Origin: an uncultured Prevotellaceae bacterium
GTDB taxonomy: Bacteria > Bacteroidota > Bacteroidia > Bacteroidales > Muribaculaceae
NCBI GenBank assembly: GCA_947254205.1
Contig: CAMYCE010000052.1
Location: 1-14,875 of the forward strand
Length of the DNA stretch: 14,875 nucleotides
Direction of reading: 5' to 3'
The stretch's first letter is position 1, and each line of letters opens with the position of its first letter. The notes below the pieces were generated by a model. That model made no database searches and was not told the origin of the DNA. It saw nothing but the letters and a program-made list of their open reading frames with translations. Shown piece by piece: positions 1 through 4,847 of this stretch. Position numbers and translations under genes: made by a program.

Positions 1-87
1 TTTTCGCTCCTTTTGTTTATTGCCAAAAGTTGCATTTCTTAATTGAACTTACGCAAATCATGTGGCATAACGGATAGAGATTTATTT

Positions 88-215
88 GAGAAACTTAAAC
101 CCCAATCGGTCATTAGGTTTCTTTGTTTTTGTCAAAATAAATGACAAAGGCAAGGAAAAGCCTAAGATATTTTCTTATTGCGACCTAATGACCGATTGGG
201 GTTAAATAAGTTCTC
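88..215. repeat. Long inverted-repeat element, copy 1
   Basis: A perfect 21-bp inverted repeat has arms at 98-118 and 183-203, with core ATCGGTCATTAGG on the left and its complement on the right. An outer 9-bp arm pair (GAGAAaCTTA at 88-97 with TAAGTTCTC at 207-215, one bulged base) extends it. The 64-nt interior can form two small hairpins: TTTGTCA/TGACAAA (128-134/142-148) and AGGC/GCCT (148-151/160-163). A 26-nt stretch of the left half (98-123) recurs at 2751-2776 with one mismatch. No T-tract follows either arm, so it does not look like a simple intrinsic terminator. It could be a REP- or MITE-like repeat or a structured RNA upstream of the lipoprotein gene. The rest of 1-260 shows no gene that I can support. 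Confidence 0.8.
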
Positions 216-261
216 TTGAGTGTAATGGGCTTTTTGTTTTCAAAAAAGCATAACTGCCGGC

Positions 262-291
262 ATTGCATTTCTTTTAAAAATATTACCTTTG
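262..291 (+). promoter_or_regulatory. Bacteroidales-type promoter of the lipoprotein gene
   Basis: A -7 element TACCTTTG (284-291) fits the TAnnTTTG consensus, and ATTG (262-265) lies 18 nt upstream as a -33-like element. The expected start of transcription is about 296-298, only a few bases before the ATG at 300. This argues for the ATG at 300 over the in-frame TTG at 216, which lies upstream of the promoter. Confidence 0.6.
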
Positions 292-299
292 TGATAATT

Positions 300-1223
300 A
301 TGAAAAAATTGATGAGCTACATATTGCTTTTAACAGCACTTTTGGGTTGCAATACTGGCATTGAGAGCACAAAAAAAATCACAGAAAAAGATGTGAAAAA
401 GGCACTTGCCCAAGTAGGTCAATCAACCTCTCAGCCCTTCTTGACCATTAATGATGACTCGGTAGCCACATGGCATGTGGGCAAGCAATTTTTTGTGACC
501 GACGATCAAGTAAAGCTCATCTTCAACCGCTCAACACAGTATAATATCGACTCTCTACTCTTAGCAGGCAAGAGTTTAATTTATCAAGGGTATAGTATTG
601 ATAATAAAATTGATAATACACAAAATGTGGTCTTAAACTTTAGCCTTGATAATCTCAGTTTTTGCTATAGCACCGGCAAGCCTTTAGACAAGTTGTCGCC
701 TCGATTCACAATGCCATTCCTCATAGACAAAGATTTGGTGAGCCGAGTCAATTCGCAACTTCAAGGAAAGGAATTTTACATCAAAACCCACATTTGGTAT
801 GACTTGACCACACAAGAAATGCTTGATGGCAAGCAATATGTGAAAGTCAAGGTCGACAGTGTGCTCCCGGGAAACAAAGTGTTGCCCTTGCGTGTCATCT
901 TCACCGATGGGGCATCGGGCCTAAGGGCCTTTGTGTGGATGGCGGCTGGCGCATCAACATTGATGTCTCGCGACTTCACTTCATTGTTCTCACTCCACGA
1001 TTTGCACAACGACTATCCTGCCATCACACCCGAAAATTGGGCCCACATCGAACGATGTGAGATTGTTGATGAAATGACCAAAGAGGAGTGCAGGCTTGCC
1101 AAAGGGACTCCCAAAAGCATCAGTCAGCAACCCGATCAGTCGGGCTTGCGTGAATATTGGTATTATGACGATGGAACCTACTTGTTTTTTCAAGACGGAA
1201 AACTCAAGAGTTTTAAACGTTGA
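300..1223 (+). CDS. Lipoprotein with BamE-like C-terminal domain, function unknown
   Basis: A 307-residue protein with a lipoprotein signal: the MKKL start, a hydrophobic stretch, and LLGC ending at Cys17, the likely lipidated residue. The residues after Cys17 (NTGIES) lack the close acidic run of Bacteroidota surface-export signals, so it probably faces the periplasm. I do not recognise the central part (about 35-255). The last 50 residues (259-307: MTKEE, then KGTP, then EYWYY and LFFQDGKLKSF) resemble the small BamE/SmpA-OmlA fold, in which a Thr-containing turn is followed by a beta-hairpin ending in a dGkL motif; this is a family-pattern judgement. The start at 300 is chosen because the signal peptide begins there and the promoter lies just upstream. 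An in-frame TTG at 216 would bury the signal peptide 28 residues inside. The hydrolase gene follows after 24 nt and is probably co-transcribed. Confidence 0.8.
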   Translation: MKKLMSYILLLTALLGCNTGIESTKKITEKDVKKALAQVGQSTSQPFLTINDDSVATWHVGKQFFVTDDQVKLIFNRSTQYNIDSLLLAGKSLIYQGYSIDNKIDNTQNVVLNFSLDNLSFCYSTGKPLDKLSPRFTMPFLIDKDLVSRVNSQLQGKEFYIKTHIWYDLTTQEMLDGKQYVKVKVDSVLPGNKVLPLRVIFTDGASGLRAFVWMAAGASTLMSRDFTSLFSLHDLHNDYPAITPENWAHIERCEIVDEMTKEECRLAKGTPKSISQQPDQSGLREYWYYDDGTYLFFQDGKLKSFKR

Positions 1224-1247
1224 CACTTCAGGCAAAAAAATAGGCAC

Positions 1248-2012
1248 ATGTTAGAAATAGAGTTTTTAGGCACAGGAACATCCACGGGTGTTCCCTCGAT
1301 CAAAGGGGATAGTCCGGTTTGTTTTTCAACCGACGCCCACGACAAGCGTTTGCGCTGTTCGGCAGTGGTGCGCTATCAAGGTGTCAACATTTTGCTGGAT
1401 TGCGGTCCCGATTTTAGGCAACAAATCATGCGCGCCACAAGTCGCGAGCTCGATGCCTTGCTCATCACCCACATTCATTATGATCACGTGGGAGGAATCG
1501 ATGACTTGCGCCCCTATGCCTATGAGCAAGAATTTCCCATCTATGCCAGCAAAGATGTGATTGAACAATTGCATCACAGCCTGCCTTATGCTTTTGCCGA
1601 GCATCTATATCCGGGAGTTCCACGATTAAGGTTTAAAGAAATTGATCGTGATCCCTTTAAGGTAGCACATGTTGAGGTAGAGCCCATACCTGTGTGGCAT
1701 GGCAAATATCTGATTAGAGGCTATCGAATTGGGCCACTCGCCTATATCACCGATTGCAAAACTATTGACGACGAGCAAGTAGAACGCATCAAGCACATTC
1801 CGTTGCTTGTTGTGAATGCGTTGCACAGGCGTGACCATCACAGCCACATGAATTTGGAGCAAGCTCTTGCTTTGGTCGAGAAGGTGCAACCCGGCAGAAC
1901 CTTTTTTATTCACATGAGCGAGTATATGGGATTTCACGAGGAAGTCAATGCCCAACTACCACCCAATGTGCGCCTTGCCTATGACACACAGGTGGTGCAT
2001 GTAGCCGATTAA
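1248..2012 (+). CDS. PhnP-like metallo-beta-lactamase-fold hydrolase
   Basis: A 254-residue metallo-beta-lactamase-fold phosphodiesterase/hydrolase of the PhnP-like group. The N-terminus LEIEFLGTGTSTGVP is typical of the group. The metal site is complete: HIHYDH at 75-80 (H75, H77, D79, H80), H151 in VWHGK, D169 in YITDC and H222 in FFIHMSEY. This predicts a di-metal centre cleaving a phosphodiester, possibly a cyclic nucleotide-like or cyclic phosphate substrate. The exact substrate cannot be read from sequence, and no phn genes are nearby, so I do not assign phnP. The region that in many relatives holds a Cys cluster has only Cys25 (GDSPVC), and the usual His after FIHMS is Glu225, so the second, structural zinc site seems lost. 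The gene follows the lipoprotein gene by 24 nt. Its stop codon overlaps that of the convergent Crp/Fnr gene by 4 nt. Confidence 0.87.
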   Translation: MLEIEFLGTGTSTGVPSIKGDSPVCFSTDAHDKRLRCSAVVRYQGVNILLDCGPDFRQQIMRATSRELDALLITHIHYDHVGGIDDLRPYAYEQEFPIYASKDVIEQLHHSLPYAFAEHLYPGVPRLRFKEIDRDPFKVAHVEVEPIPVWHGKYLIRGYRIGPLAYITDCKTIDDEQVERIKHIPLLVVNALHRRDHHSHMNLEQALALVEKVQPGRTFFIHMSEYMGFHEEVNAQLPPNVRLAYDTQVVHVAD

Positions 2013-2677
2013 TTCAGCTTGCGTGGTTCAAGTATCGTGATTTTTTTCCCATCAATCGCTATAGCCCCTTCTTCTTTGAGAGCATTGAATGCTCTAATCA
2101 CCGAGAGTTTTTGCAGGCCCAAAGAGTCGGCTATTTCTTGTCGAGATTTTTCAAGAATAAATGTGTTGCTCTCATGTCTTATACTCATTTCTTGCAGCAA
2201 CGATGCAATCATTTCGCGTGCCGAGAGCAATGAAAACATGCGCACTTTGCTGGTGAGAAAATGGTTGATATTTGATAGCATGACAATGAAATTCCACCGC
2301 ACGCGCTCATTGCTATCAATGAGACGTTTAAATTCATCGGGTATCATGCGCAAAACCTCAACATCGGTTTCCACATCAACACTCACCGGAAATTGGTTTT
2401 GCTTGGCAAAAATAAAGGCAGGAGCAACAACATTGCCCTCGTGCAATTGTGTGACTTCAACAAATTTTCCCGAAAAACTTGTCATGCGAGTAGTGAGAGT
2501 TCCGGCTATTATCAAGTCGACATTGCGACAAGTGTCGCCTTCGAGTGCATATACGTCCCCTTTGGTTTTAAACAAAATATGACTCTTGATTTTAAGCATC
2601 ACTTCATCTATTTCCTTTTCACTCATTCCAGCAAACAACGGACAATAGCTTAAAGATTTCAATACCCGATTTTCCAT
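2009..2677 (-). CDS. Crp/Fnr-family transcriptional regulator
   Basis: A 222-residue regulator with an N-terminal cyclic-nucleotide-binding-type beta-barrel (about 10-125, with GDVYALEGDTC and the IIAGTL turn), a dimer helix (about 126-160) and a C-terminal winged helix. The helix-turn-helix lies about 178-204 (SRQEIADSLGLQKLSVIRAF). Only two cysteines are present (C12, C50), so the FNR four-Cys iron-sulfur cluster is absent. The divergent neighbour is a RIC-like hemerythrin gene, and a GTAAC-N4-GTTAC dyad lies between them. This suggests an HcpR/DNR-like role in nitrosative or oxidative stress, but that is inference from context. The ligand (heme, nitric oxide or other) cannot be seen. The ATG at 2677 is followed by a normal N-terminus for the family. 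A -7 element lies at 2704-2711. Confidence 0.9.
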   Translation of the reverse strand: MENRVLKSLSYCPLFAGMSEKEIDEVMLKIKSHILFKTKGDVYALEGDTCRNVDLIIAGTLTTRMTSFSGKFVEVTQLHEGNVVAPAFIFAKQNQFPVSVDVETDVEVLRMIPDEFKRLIDSNERVRWNFIVMLSNINHFLTSKVRMFSLLSAREMIASLLQEMSIRHESNTFILEKSRQEIADSLGLQKLSVIRAFNALKEEGAIAIDGKKITILEPRKLN

Positions 2678-2703
2678 TATATTAAAAATCTATTTAATGC
2701 ACA

Positions 2704-2711
2704 CAAAGTTA
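2704..2711 (-). promoter_or_regulatory. -7 promoter element of the Crp/Fnr gene
   Basis: The minus strand reads TAACTTTG here, an exact TAnnTTTG match, placing the expected transcription start about 20 nt before the regulator's ATG. I see no well-spaced -33 element: TTTTG-type matches lie only 12 or 26 nt upstream. Confidence 0.5.
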
Positions 2712-2750
2712 ATGAAAAACTCCCAAAAAAGGTGTAGCAATTTAGAGTTT

Positions 2751-2849
2751 AACCCAAATCGGTCATTAGGTTTCTTGGTATTTGACAATTTATTTTGAGG
2801 AGTTTTTGATTGATTTTGAGGTTGAGTAACATTTGTTACCGATTTGGGT
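2751..2849. repeat. Inverted-repeat element, copy 2
   Basis: The left half (2751-2776) matches 98-123 of copy 1 with one mismatch. The arms ACCCAAATCGGT (2752-2763) and ACCGATTTGGGT (2838-2849) are perfectly complementary over 12 bp around a 74-nt interior. The inner arm sequence that would complete the 21-bp stem of copy 1 is absent on the right, where it is replaced by AACATTTGTT. The single arm difference from copy 1 (C103 to A2756) is matched by G198 to T2845, so pairing is kept. The right arm overlaps the GTAAC dyad and a possible -33 element of the hemerythrin promoter. Confidence 0.7.
2826..2839. promoter_or_regulatory. Candidate Crp/Fnr-family operator, GTAAC-N4-GTTAC
   Basis: A perfect 14-bp dyad GTAACATTTGTTAC with the 5-N4-5 layout of FNR-type sites. 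Its centre (2832.5) lies about 42 bp upstream of the transcription start expected from the -7 element at 2863-2870, the usual place for a class II activator. It sits between a Crp/Fnr gene and a hemerythrin gene. It resembles GTAAC-type motifs that I recall being proposed for HcpR-like regulators, but I cannot confirm that here. Confidence 0.55.
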
Positions 2850-2870
2850 GATGAACCTTAAATAACTTTG
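2843..2870 (+). promoter_or_regulatory. Promoter of the hemerythrin gene
   Basis: TAACTTTG at 2863-2870 is an exact TAnnTTTG -7 element. TTTG at 2843-2846 is a possible -33 element but is only 16 nt away, shorter than the usual 19-21. A weak -33 with an adjacent dyad fits an activator-dependent promoter. Confidence 0.55.
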
Positions 2871-2907
2871 CGACCAAAATAAACAGAACAATAAAAAATG
2901 TTGCTTT

Positions 2908-3441
2908 ATGAACACTTCAAGACATTCATTCCACCAATGGCCAATTGACCTACTCATCGATTACGCACTAAAAATACATCATCGTGGCATTAGAGAAAAA
3001 GGACCCAAGTTGCTGGAACTCATTCGCCGCAACATGAGCAACGACCCTGTTTTGGCACAAGTCGAACCCCTTTTTTCCGACTCGCTCATGGCACTAAGCA
3101 ATCATTTGATGAAGGAAGAAAACGTGCTCTTCCCTTATCTTTATGACTTAATTGATGCTCACGACAACAACATCGGCATTGCCCCCATGCACTGTGGCAC
3201 CATTGCCAATCCCATTCAGGTGATGATGATGGAACATGGCGACGAGCTTGCCCGACATGAGCAAATTGCAACTTTAACCAGCGACTATACCGCACCCAAG
3301 GGTGCAACCATTGATTATTGCAATATTATGGCAGGCCTAAAAGACTTTGTAGCCGATTTGCAAGAACACATTTATATTGAAAACGAGATTATTTTTGCGA
3401 AAAGCCAGGAATTAGAAAACAAAATAGTGGGGATAGTTTAA
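2908..3441 (+). CDS. Hemerythrin-domain protein of the RIC/ScdA (YtfE-like) type
   Basis: A 177-residue four-helix hemerythrin-like protein. The di-iron ligands follow the pattern of the C-terminal domain of RIC proteins (repair of iron centres): H24 or H25 (IHHRGIRE), H66 and E70 (NHLMKEENVLFP), H110 (MMMEHGDE), and H154 and E158 (QEHIYIENEIIF). That gives four His and two Glu, the set known for YtfE. Family members help restore iron-sulfur clusters after nitric oxide or oxidative damage, in the cytoplasm. The N-terminal ScdA domain with its Cys-Cys motif is absent: the protein starts about 20 residues before the first ligand, whereas full-length members have about 220-240 residues. The divergent Crp/Fnr gene and the GTAAC dyad suggest stress-induced expression. 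No alternative start is needed; an out-of-frame ATG at 2897 encodes only a short peptide. Confidence 0.88.
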   Translation: MNTSRHSFHQWPIDLLIDYALKIHHRGIREKGPKLLELIRRNMSNDPVLAQVEPLFSDSLMALSNHLMKEENVLFPYLYDLIDAHDNNIGIAPMHCGTIANPIQVMMMEHGDELARHEQIATLTSDYTAPKGATIDYCNIMAGLKDFVADLQEHIYIENEIIFAKSQELENKIVGIV

Positions 3442-3442
3442 T

Positions 3443-3568
3443 ATGAGACACTTTGCCATGCACTGCCAGCAACTATTGCAACAAGGCAATGTCACCCTCT
3501 TGTATGGAGCAAAAAGTGACACATGCAACCATGCCTTAATACTAAAAGATTGGGTGCTCAATCAATAA
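3443..3568 (+). pseudogene. Remnant of a DUF488-family gene (C-terminal end only)
   Basis: A 41-codon open frame starts one base after the hemerythrin stop codon. The peptide contains GNVTLLYGAKSDTCNHALIL followed by KDWVLNQ, which matches what I know of the C-terminal end of DUF488 proteins (VTLLYxAKD, two to four residues, NHAxxL). Full members have about 115-150 residues and an N-terminal part with a DxRxxPRG-type motif; nothing like it lies upstream, where this frame is closed by TAG at 3434-3436. I infer that a deletion removed the first two thirds of the gene. The start-stop spacing would allow translational coupling with the hemerythrin gene, so the peptide might still be made. A genuine small protein is the alternative reading. 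Confidence 0.6.
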
Positions 3569-3586
3569 AACTTCTAAATATTAGAT

Positions 3587-3628
3587 AAAAAGCGACATTT
3601 AATTTTCTAAATGTTGCTTTTTGTTTTT
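3587..3628 (+). terminator. Strong intrinsic terminator before dxr
   Basis: A 15-bp stem (3587-3601 with 3608-3622; core GCGACATTTA/TAAATGTTGC, one G-U pair) closes a 6-nt loop, followed by a T-rich run to 3628. The A-rich left side makes it potentially bidirectional. It separates the hemerythrin region from the dxr operon. Confidence 0.85.
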
Positions 3629-3648
3629 ACTACAACGACTAAAAAGCG

Positions 3649-3656
3649 TATCTTTG
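3649..3656 (+). promoter_or_regulatory. -7 promoter element of the dxr operon
   Basis: TATCTTTG fits TAnnTTTG exactly and lies 24 nt before the GTG start of dxr. The upstream -33 region is only T-rich (TTTTTAC about 19 nt upstream). The position supports the GTG at 3681 over an in-frame TTG at 3621, which lies inside the preceding terminator. Confidence 0.6.
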
Positions 3657-3680
3657 TCAATTAGTAAAACAGAATTTTTC

Positions 3681-4838
3681 GTGAAATCAATCAGGAATAT
3701 CGCCATATTGGGAAGCACTGGATCGATAGGCAGGCAAACGCTTGAAATTGTCGATGAGTATCCTCAACTTTTTAGGCCATGGCTCTTGGTTGCCAACAAT
3801 AGTGTGCAATTGCTTGTGGAGCAGGCACTCAAATATCGCCCTCAAGTGGTGGTGATTGGCAATGAAGAGCATTATCGCAAGGTCAAAGAAGCCTTGGCTC
3901 AGACTTCGATAACGGTTCTTGCTGGCAGCAGGGCAATAGCCCAAGCTGTTGTAGCCCCCGAAATCGACACTGTGGTTACTGCCATGGTGGGCTATAGTGG
4001 GCTGGAACCCACTATCGAGGCTATCAAAGCAGGGAAAAAGATTGCTCTTGCCAACAAAGAAACTCTTGTGGTGGCAGGCGACCTCATCACTCGTCTTGTT
4101 GCGCAAAACAAGCAAGCTATGCTATATCCTGTTGATAGCGAGCATGGAGCTTTTTGGCAATGTTTGGTGGGGGAGAAGCGCACCCATGTGAGCAAACTCA
4201 TTCTCACAGCATCGGGCGGGCCTTTTCGCACATGGAGTCAAGAAGACTTGGCAAAAGCCACGGTGCAAGATGCTCTTGCTCACCCCAATTGGAACATGGG
4301 CAACAAAATCACAATCGATAGTGCCACCATGATGAACAAAGGCTTTGAGATGATAGAAGCCAAGTGGCTCTATGGCATAGAGCCATGCAACATTGAGATT
4401 GTGGTGCACCCACAATCGATCGTGCATTCAATGGTGGAATTTGTTGACGGTAGCATTAAAGCTCAGCTGGGGTTGCCCGACATGCGGCTCCCCATACGCT
4501 ATGCTTTGGGATTGCCCGATCGTCTACCCTCCAATTCTCGCAAAATGACGGTTGAAGACTATTGCAATCTCACCTTTGAGCGTCCCGACTTCAACAAATT
4601 TCCCTTGCTGGGGGTAGCCTATGATGCTGCCAAGAGAGGGGGGAATGTGCCGTGTGTGATGAATGCTGCCAATGAAATTGCAGTGGCTCATTTTTTGAAA
4701 GGAAAAATTTGTTTTAACGACATTTATAAAATTATTGAACAAACCTTGGCGTGGGCTCCCTATATTGCAACCCCATCTCATGCCGACTATGTGGCAAGCA
4801 ACGAGGAAGCAAGGCTCTACGCATCTACACTAATTTAA
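3681..4838 (+). CDS. dxr: 1-deoxy-D-xylulose 5-phosphate reductoisomerase
   Basis: Dxr (IspC) converts 1-deoxy-D-xylulose 5-phosphate to 2-C-methyl-D-erythritol 4-phosphate using NADPH and a divalent metal; it is the committed step of the MEP isoprenoid pathway, in the cytoplasm. With the GTG start the protein has 385 residues, normal for the family. Visible motifs are the NADPH loop GSTGSIG (11-17), ALANKETLV (about 122-130), the metal-binding DSEHGAFWQ (D152, E154), LTASGGPFR, HPNWNMGNKITIDSATMMNKGFE in two adjoining parts (third metal ligand E223 in GFEMIEAKW), and VHPQSIVHSMVEF. The GTG at 3681 gives the N-terminus MKSIRNIAILG; the longer in-frame TTG at 3621 would start within the terminator and before the -7 element. 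It is the first gene of a probable dxr-rseP-methyltransferase-DPP III operon; rseP begins 9 nt after the stop. Confidence 0.97.
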   Translation: MKSIRNIAILGSTGSIGRQTLEIVDEYPQLFRPWLLVANNSVQLLVEQALKYRPQVVVIGNEEHYRKVKEALAQTSITVLAGSRAIAQAVVAPEIDTVVTAMVGYSGLEPTIEAIKAGKKIALANKETLVVAGDLITRLVAQNKQAMLYPVDSEHGAFWQCLVGEKRTHVSKLILTASGGPFRTWSQEDLAKATVQDALAHPNWNMGNKITIDSATMMNKGFEMIEAKWLYGIEPCNIEIVVHPQSIVHSMVEFVDGSIKAQLGLPDMRLPIRYALGLPDRLPSNSRKMTVEDYCNLTFERPDFNKFPLLGVAYDAAKRGGNVPCVMNAANEIAVAHFLKGKICFNDIYKIIEQTLAWAPYIATPSHADYVASNEEARLYASTLI

Positions 4839-4847
4839 AAACATGTG

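Noticed and set aside
20..57. Possible minus-strand promoter for a gene beyond the left edge
   Set aside because: The -7-like AACTTTTG has a mismatch in the key TA and the -33 spacing is 22 nt; no coding sequence can be seen to support it.
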